The position numbers and the translations under genes are program-made. A stretch of 64,000 nucleotides of DNA from Antilocapra americana (Eukaryota > Chordata > Mammalia > Artiodactyla > Antilocapridae), in assembly GCA_007570785.1 (NCBI GenBank), contig ML661885.1, forward strand, positions 14,698,338-14,762,337, given 5' to 3'. The notes beneath the pieces were generated by a model. That model made no database searches. It was given only the letters and a program-made list of their open reading frames with translations, and was not told the origin of the DNA. This document shows, in pieces, positions 54,843 to 64,000 of this stretch (within the stretch, counting starts at the first letter, position 1; every line of letters starts with the position of its first letter).

Positions 54843-55045
54843 ATGCATGCTAAGTCAATTCAGTCATGTCTGACTGTTTGTAACCTCATGGACTGTATCC
54901 CACCAGGCTCCTCTGTCCATGGGATTTTCCAGCCAAGAATACTGGAGTGGGCTGCCATTTCCTCATCCAGAGGATCTTCCCAACCCAGGAATTCAAACCC
55001 ATGTCTCTTACATCTCCTGCATTAACAGTCAGGTTCTTTACCACA
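54843..55045 (-). mobile_element. Bov-tA SINE, antisense
   Basis: 'tcatggactgtatcccacca' to 'ggttctttaccaca', flanked by AGCGCCAC / AGCACCAC (54835-54842, 55046-55053; one mismatch). Confidence 0.92.
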
Positions 55046-55053
55046 AGCACCAC

Positions 55054-56409
55054 CAAATTTGTGGGTTCATTTTAACTTGCTTAGGTCCACAGAATTGCAG
55101 CTGAAGATTGGTCAACAAGCCAGTAGATGAAGGCTTGTACTTTTCCAGACAAGCTCTATTTTTATTCATTCTGTGTGTGTGGGTGGAAGCCCTGGAAAAG
55201 CTTTTGTTATCATTCCTGAAATGCAGAATGTTCTATTTAGCTTTGAAGCTCTATTCTTTGTACTAATAACTGATATTAGGCAGCTCCAGCCATTTTTAAA
55301 ACAATTTAAGAGAAAAGGAACCTTGGCATTTAAGTCTTGGTAACTGAGTGGTCTGTCGTGATTGTACTCAACTAAATTTGGGGGAGCGATCTGAGTTTTG
55401 TTTTCATTCTTTTCCCTCCTTTGAGTTGCATAACACAATAAGTAGAATTTTTTCCGCTGGTATCCACTACTGAATCACTACTGGAGTATTTGCTGTCCTG
55501 CTGAATTTTAATCAAAGGATGAATGTACATTTCAAATTATTTTGATTTCTGTCACCTGTCTTCATATTTGTTCACTTAGCTGTACATAACATCTGTGTGA
55601 GAGATAAATGAATCATGTCATCTCATTTTATGGGTGGGTTCCAGTTATCATTTCCAAACTATCCTAAACAGCAGTGGTATTCAGCAACAACCATTTTCTC
55701 TGACTCACAGCTTCATGGTTTGGAAATGCTGGCAGGGCATGGTTTGGCAGGTCTTCATCATATCAGGCGGCATCAACTGAGGTCAGCTGGTAAAATTCAG
55801 CTGGCAACTGTGACTGGTCTTTGCTCACAAACCTGGCACCTTCATGGGAACAGCTGGAAGGCTGGAATCATACAGGCTCCCTTCCTTTTCCGTGTAATCT
55901 TTGAGTTTTTCCATATCATCTCTCCAGTAGTATTGTCATACTTTTTATATGGCAATTCCAGTGTACCAGAGTAAGCCTTCCAAGAAGCCCAGATGGGAAC
56001 TTCAAAACTTCTAATGACTTAGCCTCAGAAATCCCAGCACATTATGGAGTTCACTTAACATCGGGAAAGGAGACATGAATGAGCATGGCTCTTTCTAGAT
56101 AGAGGCTAGATGTCTTTCTCTGGATGGAATATAAACCTTTCTCTAGATGGAAGGTGTATCAAAGAATTCATGGGTCTTTTTAATCTGCCACAGATAGTTT
56201 AATTGATTTCATTTCCTCTGTGATTAAGCATGCCAAAGAAAGCCATACTAGTCATTGGCCATTCTCCTGTAAACCGAATGTATATTCCAGCCTTCTCTTA
56301 TTCCCTTCAGCCAAACACATTATCTTCTAGAGTTTTACCCCTGGAATTTAGCTTCTGAACATCTCTATATAGCTTCCTAAATAGTATTCCCAAGTAATTA
56401 TATAGTAAA
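55054..56409. other. Unique or unclassified old repeat sequence
   Basis: The part from 55615 to about 56050 has the texture of an old interspersed repeat ('ttcatggtttggaaatgctg', 'gacttagcctcagaaatccc') but I could not place it. Its 119-codon frame is not credible as a gene. Confidence 0.35.
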
Positions 56410-56712
56410 TCCCCTACATACACACGAGTTCTGTTCTGAGAGCGTGTTCATAAGTCTAATTTGCCTTTAAGTCCAACAAAATTAGCCTAGGTACCCAACA
56501 AGTACAATTGGCTATATAGTGCTATACTGTGATAAGTTTATAATACATTTTACACAAATAATACATAAAGAACAGAAACAAGAAATAAATAAAACATTTT
56601 AATCTTACAGTACAGTTCTGTGGAAAGCACAGCAGTACAGTACAACAGCTGGCACACAGGGGCACATTCACATCTTTAGAAGTTAGCGACTTGAAGTTTC
56701 GTATGTAGGGGA
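56410..56712. mobile_element. 303-bp element with terminal inverted repeats
   Basis: TCCCCTACATAC at the left end (56410-56421) and its exact reverse complement GTATGTAGGGGA at the right end (56701-56712). The interior ('ccaacaaaattagcctaggt', 'acagtacagtacaacagctg') resembles a common ruminant interspersed repeat. It looks like a non-autonomous DNA transposon; the family name is not certain. Confidence 0.6.
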
Positions 56713-56784
56713 TATGCTCTGTTAAGGCATATGTGTGATGTGTCACTTCTCATTAATGGCTCCAAGTGGTCTATAAGTCAGAGT

Positions 56785-56975
56785 CCAAATGCCTTAGCCT
56801 GATACATGAGGTCCTCCATCATTTTTTCTCAATCTTCTTTTCAACCATAGTATTCACCCTCTCTTTCCCAAAACTGCCCCACCCCTGCACCACTCACTGT
56901 ACCCAAGTGTGCTCTGGCCATGCTGTCTCAAACACAACGTACTCCTGCCCAGTCTGTACCTGACTTAGCAGTTCT
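56785..56975 (+). repeat. L2 LINE, sense, first part
   Basis: 'atgaggtcctccatcatttt' and 'gctctggccatgctgtctca' fit L2 sequence. It is interrupted by a CHR SINE. Confidence 0.5.
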
Positions 56976-56984
56976 CTCCTCAAA

Positions 56985-57160
56985 TATTTTTAAAATATTT
57001 TCATTTATTTATTTGGCTGTGCTGGGTCTTAGTTGTGACATGCAGGATCTTTAGTTGTGACATGTCGGATCGAGGGATGGACTCCCAATCAGAGATGGAA
57101 CCCATGTCCCCTGCACTGGGAGTGTAGTCTTAGCCACAGGACTCTAAGGCGAGTGAGTCC
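56985..57160 (-). mobile_element. CHR-type SINE, antisense, inserted in L2
   Basis: 'tttatttatttggctgtgct' and 'atggaacccatgtcccctgc' are reversed CHR. CTCCTCAAA flanks it at 56976-56984 and 57161-57169. Confidence 0.87.
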
Positions 57161-57290
57161 CTCCTCAAAGATATTATCCATTACCTCCATATCTATTTAC
57201 TGAAAGTGGATGTCTTATTCATCTTTCAAGGTTCCATTCACATGTCACCTACCACACAATCTCATAACATGTGCTTATGCTACCAATGCA
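57161..57290 (+). repeat. L2 LINE, sense, continuation
   Basis: 'atctttcaaggttccattca' and 'catgtcacctaccacacaat' continue the L2 after the CHR insertion. Confidence 0.55.
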
Positions 57291-57356
57291 GGAGTGGGTC
57301 ATGCAAAGCATGACCCAGTGATCATGCATGGTCATTTCTGATGTTTTAGAGAGGTG

Positions 57357-57422
57357 TCAGAGCATAGTGTTCGCAAGCATGGACTCTGAGCCAGAGGACT
57401 CCTGGTTTCACAACTTACTAGC
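57357..57422 (+). repeat. MIR SINE, left part
   Basis: 'tgttcgcaagcatggactct' and 'tcacaacttactagcta' match the MIR head and core. It is split by an LTR element. Confidence 0.68.
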
Positions 57423-57867
57423 TATACTAAGTTGAATAGCGACCTCTGGAAATTTACCTCCTTTTGCAACTTCAGAATGTGACATTATTTAGACATAGGG
57501 TCACTGCAGATGTAGTTAGCTGAGTTCATTCTGGAGTAAGGTTGCCCATCATTCAATATGACTGGTGTGCTTATAAGAAGAGGAGACACAGAGACAGACA
57601 GGAAAGGAAGATGATGTGACAAGATGTAGGAGAGCCCCATGTGACCATGAAGGCAGAGATTGGAGTCATGTGTCTGCACAAGAAGATTCTAGCAGCATAG
57701 GAAAAAATAGGAGAAAGACATGAAATAGATCTCCCCTAAAATTTGGCCCCACTGGCACCTTGATTTTAGACTTAACAGCCTCCAGAACTGGGAAAGAATA
57801 GATATTTGTTGTTTTAAGCCACCTGGTTTGCAATACTTTGTTAGAGCCGCCCCAGGATGTGAATACC
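57423..57867 (+). mobile_element. MLT1-type (ERVL-MaLR) solo LTR inside MIR
   Basis: 'tgacattatttagacatagg', 'ttataagaagaggagacaca', 'gcctccagaactgggaaaga' and 'tgttgttttaagccacctgg' follow the MLT1-class LTR. A possible CTATA duplication flanks it. No internal retroviral coding sequence is present; this is an ancient LTR relic. Confidence 0.72.
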
Positions 57868-57975
57868 TATAGGCCCTTGAGCAAGTTATGAATCCTCTCT
57901 CTGTACCTCAGTTTTTTCATCTTTAAGATGGTCTTAATAATGATTTTTAATAGGAGTTTTGTGTGAATGAGGTCA
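57868..57975 (+). repeat. MIR SINE, right part
   Basis: 'ccttgagcaagttatgaat' and 'ctcagttttttcatctttaa' resume the MIR core and continue to its 3' half. Confidence 0.68.
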
Positions 57976-58044
57976 AGAGGTACTCTCCAGTATATTTTTA
58001 ATGTGTCTGTGTATGTCTTCTGCTAGGACAGAGAGCATATTATT

Positions 58045-58275
58045 TGGTTTTGAGAAACAGTGTGATATGGCAGAAGGAGTCAATGGCAAGAAAAACAAAA
58101 GCCCTGAGTTTGACTTCAGTATGTGGTATCCAAGAGCCTCTGTGTTATTTTTGAGCCTCAGTCTCCTCATCTATAAAATGAGAAAATGATACCAATTTTG
58201 CTGGGTTGTTGCTAGAATAAGAATTACTATACATCTTACGTGTAATAGGTCCTCAAATAATGAAAGCTATATGCT
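58045..58275 (+). repeat. MIR SINE, sense
   Basis: 'cagtgtgatatggcagaagg', 'ctcagtctcctcatctataa' and 'aataggtcctcaaataatga' lie in MIR order. Confidence 0.7.
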
Positions 58276-58699
58276 TTCCCCCAAAATCACCTAGCAAAGA
58301 ACCATGAACACTTTAATTGCTTAGAAATGCCTTTCAATTAGATGTATCAATTAATCCCTCAGTACCTGTTTAAGTGAACATTTTTGGCAATTAATTCTGT
58401 ATTTTTCCCCAGATCATTTTTATAGTTTTGAATTTTGTGTCCTTTCACTTAAATTCCAAAGGTCATCGCCATCAGGAATTAGAATGCTGGGGGAAAGAAC
58501 ATGATTTTTTAAAAGAGTGTATCTTTCATGATTTTATGAACTAGCCATCAATCACACCTTTTCCTGTGTTCTGTGAAGGAGGAGAAAATGGTTTTCAACA
58601 TTCTTGACAAGCTTTCTGTGACTGCATCTTGATGCCAAGTTGGTTTTCTCTTGTTCTCATGACTTTAGCAGCAAGTCTTGCTTAGAATATTTTATTTGG
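58276..58699. other. Unique sequence
   Basis: No gene or confident repeat seen. Confidence 0.4.
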
Positions 58700-59040
58700 T
58701 TCCTGTTGTGCTGTCACTGTGGAGACAGCCAATCAGCCTAAGTGAGTTTCGCCGTGCTGTGTGCCTCTCAAGTTTGCAATAAGGAGGTACTTGCGGTGCA
58801 AGGCTGGGAGATGAAGTTAATAGGAGGAGGCTGTAAAAAGTCGCTTAGGGGGAATGTCAGGAAGAAGTGCAACACCGCTTCGCATTGCTGCTGTGCTTGC
58901 TAGCAAGACTGACACAGCACAGCTGGGACGTCATGGTGATGGCAGTGCCCACAGGGTCATCTCATTCCTAGGCAGCTGGCTGGTGTCTCAGCTGCACTGG
59001 GGCTCCGTACAAGACATCATTCAGGCTTTTGTGTGGTGAC
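58700..59040. promoter_or_regulatory. Candidate regulatory segment with CCAAT and CRE-like motifs
   Basis: A non-repeat, GC-richer segment in AT-rich intron. It holds AGCCAATCAG at 58727-58736 (CCAAT-box form), GACGTCAT at 58927-58934 (CRE-like) and about eight CpG dinucleotides between 58745 and 59010, whereas neighbouring kilobases have few. A 61-codon frame at 58854-59039 ends with it but has no recognised domain. Function is inferred only. Confidence 0.3.
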
Positions 59041-59744
59041 AGCTTTTGGTTTTGTTCTTTGGGCCCATTTGTGTCACTAGTACAAATCTGAAACATGAAG
59101 ACTTTTAACTATGGGGAAACTCATCACATGGCCTTAAAGAATTTTCATGGGAGAAGAAGGGAATAATTACTTCAAGCGAGCCATGTGGGCCTATTAGAAC
59201 AGCTTTCTAAGTTGTTACTAAGGAAAGAAATGTCTGTCACCAGTTAGATGTTAGATGCACACACTATGAGAGATGTATTAAGTGGAGTATTTTTAATGCT
59301 TCGAAAACTGCTTCAAAAAGATTGTGGGGAAGCCTTTTATGTCACACAAATTAATTTACTTGCAGACCAATTTCATTAGAAAGAAATGCTCCAAACAAAT
59401 CTTTTCTCCACTTTCCACGTGTCTCTGTCAAGATGTGTGTCTCAATAAAGTTGTAAATGATGGCAGGTGAGCATAAAATTATAGATAAAGCAGTAATTAA
59501 GTCGAATTTATTTTTATAGGAATATAAAAATCATAACTTTAAGACTAGCTTTCCAACAGAAACTATAAAGATGTCATATCCCTAGTATTTCAGAATAACA
59601 AGAGGAACACTAACCTAACAATTGAAAAAAGGCAGAGGGCTTGAAGTAAATTTGATCAAGTAGTACCAAAGAAATATAAACCATTTTGCAAACTGTATGA
59701 TTGCAAAGGCTTAAGTGACAAGAAGGCTCGGTGGGGTGGCCCTT
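59041..59744. other. Unique AT-rich sequence
   Basis: No gene or clear repeat. Confidence 0.4.
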
Positions 59745-60170
59745 CCTGGTAGAGACAAGGGTGACCTAGTTGGGGAAATGAGAATAATCAGAGAATTGGG
59801 AGGAGACCAGATAACACAGAGCAGTCAGCCACGGACTTGACTGGACTTGGTTGTGACTGCAGCGGGTAGACATTAGATGGTGTTAAAGCAGGGATGTGAT
59901 GAGATCTGATTCAAACTTTTAATAAATCACTCTGGCTGCTCGTGGAAAGTAGACTTTAGGAAGGCAAGAGGAGAAACAGAGGGAATGTTGGGAGACTGTG
60001 ACATAGGTAAGTGAGCAGTGCTCAGGCCTTGGATGAGAGTAGTGGAGCTGGAGCTGGAGAAACAGAGGATGTGAGTTAGAGATGCTTGCTGGTGTCCGTG
60101 TAGACAGAAAGAATGGAGCCCAGGAAACACCCCGAGGGCACTGCTAACACTGAGAAGCCTAGCGGATCAA
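59745..60170 (-). repeat. Possible L2 LINE, antisense
   Basis: 'aataaatcactctggctgct' and 'ggaaggcaagaggagaaaca' resemble the reversed L2 region. The match is weak and the borders are unclear. Confidence 0.4.
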
Positions 60171-60589
60171 AGAAGACAGCAAAGGAGACTAACGGAAAAT
60201 GACAATTGGACTGTGTTCCCACAGAAGACTAGAGGAGATAGTGTTTGGAGAAGGAAAGGATGAGACACAAGTCAAGGGGCTGGATCCTAGACACCACTCT
60301 GCAGACAAATGGTCTCAAAGCCAGGAACCTGCTCTGAGCTTCATGACCTGGCTCATGAAGCTTAGAGTTATCATAAGATGCCAGTCATTCAGAGATTGTC
60401 AGAGGATGGTTATAAGGAGGAACAAAATATACAAACAATTGATTTTCTGTAGCCATTCATAATTTGGTACAATTGTATAAAATAAGTAATTTTCCACAAT
60501 GGATGTATAACTTTAAGCTTGAGAGATGTGGTGGGAAGTTAGGTGAATTGTTTCATGGAGTATTAGAATGAAGGGAAATCTTGGAGTTT

Positions 60590-60725
60590 ACAGTTCAAAA
60601 CCCCTTTAATTTTACAGATGAGGAAACTGAATCCAAAAATATTGAAGAAAAGTTATTCAGGATCACAAGGCTAGTTAGTGAAAGAACCAAAGCTATAAGC
60701 TGGGTCCATGTTTTTTAGGCCAAAT
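60590..60725 (-). repeat. MIR SINE, antisense
   Basis: 'ttacagatgaggaaactgaa' and 'gatcacaaggctagttagtg' are reversed MIR. A CA/CT-rich tract follows at 60735-60790. Confidence 0.7.
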
Positions 60726-61005
60726 ACGTCCTACATACACCCATACACACACTCTCTCTCCCTCTCACACATACTCACAAGTGAATACACACATATGATA
60801 ACATGATATTAGGTAATAATTATTTGCTTTTAAAAGTCATTTTAAAACGTAATGCAGAGAAATAAACTCTCTGAGAGTATTTTTCAGTTAATTTGATTTA
60901 TAAAATTTCAGTTAACATTTTTCCAAGAAGTTTCTTTATAAACTATGTTACATTTGTCCTCTACAAAAAAAAATGTTTATTCCTTCTAATTAAAAATGTA
61001 GCATA

Positions 61006-61302
61006 GGAGTTTGTGATTAATATAAACATACTACTATATATAAAAGAGATAACATACCTTATAGCACAGGGAATTATACCCAATGTTTTATAATAACCTA
61101 TAAAGGAAAAGAATCTGAAAACAAATAGATATTTATACATATATATTGGGTTGGCCAAAAAGTTCATTGGGTTTTTCCGTTGCATCTTATGGAAAAATCT
61201 GAATGACCTTATTGCCCAACCCAATGTATAACTGTCACTTCAGTGCACACACAAAACTAACCCAATATTGCAAATCAACTATACTTCAATAAACAAAAAA
61301 AG
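61006..61302 (+). mobile_element. L1 3' end, sense, carrying a mariner insertion
   Basis: 'tactatatataaaagagata', 'agcacagggaattataccca' and 'tcaactatacttcaataaac' are the L1 3' UTR and end. Imperfect duplications TAAAAATGTAGCATA / TAAAACATAGCATA flank it (60991-61005, 61303-61316). It is interrupted at 61144-61228. Confidence 0.86.
61144..61228. mobile_element. Mariner-derived palindromic MITE (copy 3), inside L1
   Basis: 'ttgggttggccaaaaagttc' on the left and 'gaccttattgcccaaccca' on the right form inverted arms, with TA target bases at both ends. It splits the L1 3' UTR at a TA. Confidence 0.9.
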
Positions 61303-61443
61303 TAAAACATAGCATAATAGATGTCAACATCAGGGTTTGTAATCTTATTTGTTTTTCCCATTAAGTACAACAGTTGACCTACAATAAATGTTATTAATGT
61401 GTTTTCCTCTACCTTTTTACTTGTGCTTGAACATAAGCTACCG

Positions 61444-61655
61444 TGAAAAGTGAAAGTATTAGTTGCTCAGTCGTGTCTGACTCTTTGCAACCTCATGGAC
61501 TGTAGCCTGCCAGGCTCCTCTGTCCATGAAATTCTCCAGGTAAGAATACTGGAGTGGACAGCCATGCCCTCCTCCAGGGAATCTTCCCAACCCAGGGATT
61601 GAACCCAGGTCTCCTGCACTGCAGGCAAATTCTTTGCCATCTGAGCCACCAAACA
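61444..61655 (-). mobile_element. Bov-tA SINE, antisense
   Basis: 'gtgaaaagtgaaagtattag' to 'tttgccatctgagccaccaa'; near full length and close to consensus. Confidence 0.95.
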
Positions 61656-62573
61656 CAGATAAAATCAGAGTTGTAATGTACTATAAAATCTGGTTTTAGA
61701 CAAAAAAGAGCAAGAAAGAAATATTTAATATTTATGCTACATTGCCAGTTAGGCTTGGTTTAGTATAATTTTATTTGCAGTTCTTGGAAAATCTATAAAA
61801 TATTGTAGACCATCAAGTATCATGCACAGGTGAGCATTTATCTCCATCACTTTTCATTACAGTCTGCAATGGAATAAAACATTGTCATCTAGACATATTC
61901 AGTGTTGCCTCATTACATTCAGGGCATCATTCACCCAGAACTCTGTGATCCAGGGGCTGCAATTTACATGGAGTAGGTCCACAGGTTGCAGTCCTGGACA
62001 GCTTCTTTTTTCCTTATATAAAGGAGCCTAAAAACCTAAAATAATTTTTTCTTGCTCTGTTAAAATACAATAAACTAATTATACCTACAAAAAAAAAAAA
62101 GAATTTGGTGACCTTTCTATCCATAGAGTTACGATAAGACAACAGGGAAAAATCTACACCTCAATGAAGTGGAAGAGATCAGAGCAGGGAATTGTTGGAG
62201 GGAAGAGAAGAGATGACTCTTAAAGCACTTCAAATCACCTCTTGAACAGTATCTGCTGTACTGAAATATGATCACCTAAGCTTCAAGGGTTTAACAGTCC
62301 AATCTTCCTGCTTAAATTGGTGAGATCTCATCTTCTAACTGGTGTGCTGGCAAACTGGACTCCAAGCTATGAACAAAGTTTGATGTAAAATCTTGACTTT
62401 TGATGATTTAATTGATGATGCTATGAAGATTCATTTCATATTTTTTCTTATTTGTGTTTACCAAGCATTATTTTTAAAAGCCTAGGTATGAATTGATTTG
62501 TCTCTTCCTGAAATTTTCAAAACAAATCATACCCAGCAAAAGAACAGAGGTGTGATCTCTTATTGCAATCATG
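61656..62573. other. Unique AT-rich sequence
   Basis: No gene. An A12 run at 62089-62100 has no clear source element. Confidence 0.4.
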
Positions 62574-62587
62574 GTAATAATAACACT

Positions 62588-62777
62588 TCCATGTCCAACT
62601 CTTTGCTACCCCATGGACCATAGCCTGTCAGGCTCCTCTGTCCATGGAATTCTCCAGGCAAGGATACTGGAGTTGGTAGCCATGCTCTCCTCCAGGGGAT
62701 CTTCCTGACTCAGGGATCGAACCAGGGTCTCCTGCATTGTAGGCAGATTCTTTACCATCTGAGATACTAGAGAACCC
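62588..62777 (-). mobile_element. Bov-tA SINE, antisense, between target duplications
   Basis: 'tccaactctttgctacccca' to 'ccatctgagatactagagaa'. TAATAATAACACTT at 62574-62587 and TAATAATAACATT at 62778-62790 flank it. The usual tail sequence at its 3' side is missing. Confidence 0.94.
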
Positions 62778-62790
62778 TAATAATAACATT

Positions 62791-63926
62791 CAATTCAGTT
62801 CAATTGCTCAGTCATGTCCAACTCTGCGACCTCATGGACTACAGCATGCCAGGCTTACCAGTCCATCACCAACTGCCGGAGCTTGCTCAAGCTCATGTCC
62901 ATAGAGTTGGTGATGCCATCCAACCATCTCATTCTCTGTCGTCCCCTTCTCCTCCTGCCTTCAATCTTTCCCAGCATCAGGGTCTTTCTAGTGAGTCAGT
63001 TCTTTACATCAGGTGGCCAAAGTATTGGAGCTTTAGCATCAGTCCTTCCAAAGACTATTTAGGACTGATTTCTTTTAGGATGGACTGGTGTGATCTCCTT
63101 GCAACCCAGGGGACTCTCAGGAGTCTTCTCCAGCACCACAGTTCAAAAGCATCAATTCTTCAGCACTCAGCATTTTTTATAGTCCAATTCTCACATTCAT
63201 ACATGACTACTGGAAAAACTGTAGCTTTGACTATATGGATCTTTGTTGGCAAAGTATGTCTCTGCTTTTTAATATGCTGACTAGGTTGGTCATAGCTTTT
63301 CTTCCAGGGAGGAAGTGTCTTTTAATTTCATGGCTTCTGTCACCATCTGCAGTGACCTTGGAGCCCAAGAAAATAAAATCTGTCACTGTTTCCATGGTTT
63401 CCCCATCTATTTGCCATAAAGTGATGGGACCAGATGCCATGATGTTTGTTTTCTGAATGCTGAGTTTTAAGCTAACTTTTTCAGTCTCCTCTTTCACTTT
63501 CATCAAAAGGCTCTTTAGTTCCTCTTTGTTTTCTGCCATAAGGGTGGTGTCATCTGCATATCTGAGGTTATTGATATTTCTCCCTGTAATCTTGATTCCA
63601 TCTTGTGCTTCATCCAGCCCAACATTTCACATGATGTATTCTGCATATAAATCAAATAAACAGGGTGATAATATACAGTCTTGATGTACTCCTTTCCCGA
63701 TTTGGAACCAATCCATTTTTCCATGTCTGACTCTGTTTCTTCTTGACCTGCATACAGATTTCAAAGGAGGCAGGTAAAGTAGTCTGGTATTCCCATCTCT
63801 TTAAGAATTTTCTGCAGTTTGTCATGATCCATGCAGTCAAAGGCTTTCACATAGTCAATGAAGCAGAAGTAGATATTTTTCTATAATTCTCTTGTTTTTT
63901 CTGTGATCCAGCGGATGCTGGCAAGT
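62791..63926 (-). mobile_element. BovB (RTE) LINE, 5'-truncated, antisense
   Basis: A 1.14-kb 3' part of BovB, including the end of the reverse transcriptase ORF and the 3' end with a CAATTCAGTTCAATT repeat. The 13-base TAATAATAACATT occurs exactly at 62778-62790 and 63927-63939. It is the longest BovB copy in the window. Confidence 0.96.
63231..63840 (-). pseudogene. BovB reverse transcriptase C-terminal remnant, frameshifted
   Basis: Reading on the minus strand, homology passes through three overlapping frames (63652-63840, 63515-63724, 63231-63539). The last contains KTNIMASGPITLW and TDFIFLGSKVTADGD, typical of the BovB polymerase end. The frame changes and missing N terminus make it non-functional. 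Confidence 0.92.
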
Positions 63927-64000
63927 TAATAATAACATTAATATTAACAAAAAACTATACAGCGCTTCCTATATACAAGGCATGGTCCTAAGCACTTTAC

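Larger units (their letters stand above)
17727..64000 (+). other. KCNB2: KCNB2 intron 2 (5' part)
   Basis: From the donor at 17727 to the window end there is no further KCNB2 exon: no S1-S6 coding homology appears in any frame. Mammalian KCNB2 has a very long intron here (hundreds of kilobases in human), which fits. The sequence is AT-rich, with retrotransposons, DNA-transposon relics and unique stretches. Confidence 0.85.

Noticed and set aside
55615..55974. 119-codon plus-strand frame
   Set aside because: Composition and surrounding text look like an old repeat; no start context, domain or conserved motif is visible.
1..64000. A previously undescribed multi-gene system
   Set aside because: Only one host coding exon is present. 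All other coding-like stretches are remnants of known retrotransposon classes or chance frames, so no gene cluster could support such a claim.

Overview
This window is vertebrate nuclear DNA from a ruminant, most likely a bovid. The evidence is about 26 Bov-tA/BOV-A2 SINEs, five BovB (RTE) LINE pieces, ruminant-type L1 3' ends and older CHR SINEs shared across the cetacean-hippo-ruminant group. Cattle, sheep and goat cannot be told apart by eye. There is no bacterial gene organisation: no operons, Shine-Dalgarno sites or CRISPR arrays. Nearly all long ORFs are chance frames or lie inside retrotransposons.

The one host coding segment is 17148-17726 (+). It is the first coding exon of KCNB2 (voltage-gated potassium channel Kv2.2): 193 codons holding the N terminus and the cytoplasmic T1 tetramerisation domain, with a complete zinc-binding HX5CX20CC motif. 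The exon ends in phase 0 at a GT donor just before the expected start of membrane segment S1. The likely 5' untranslated part begins at 17056 and carries a 10-codon upstream ORF that ends in frame before the real start codon. Positions 1-17055 are read as the intron (or 5' flank) upstream of this exon. Positions 17727-64000 are the start of the very long second intron. The exon for S1-S6 and the C terminus is not in the window.

Layout. 1-17 kb: older MIR and L2 copies, SINEs, an L1 nest at 12.36-13.24 kb and an L2 split by a CHR SINE at 15.6-16.65 kb. 17.06-17.73 kb: the exon. 17.7-25 kb: mostly unique intron, with an unclassified GC-richer stretch at 21.0-23.1 kb broken by two SINEs. 25-34 kb: SINEs, a mariner hairpin, an antisense L1 (30.05-30.89 kb) and a sense L1 (32.24-33.55 kb) that split a hAT-type element. 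34-43 kb: L2, L1 tail pieces, MIR, SINEs and two BovB 3' ends. 43-62.6 kb: sparse SINEs nearly all on the minus strand, a second hAT-type element, two mariner hairpins, a 303-bp element with terminal inverted repeats, an MLT1-type LTR inside a MIR, and a CpG-bearing non-repeat segment at 58.7-59.04 kb. 62.57-63.94 kb: a SINE and a BovB in tandem between three copies of one target-site duplication.

I found no undescribed multi-gene system. The points worth checking are the retrotransposon nests with readable target duplications, the palindromic mariner copies inside the transcribed intron, the upstream ORF, two candidate regulatory segments and the unclassified GC-rich stretch. Repeat family names come from recognising consensus-like stretches by eye, so repeat borders without a stated target duplication are good to roughly 10-20 bases.
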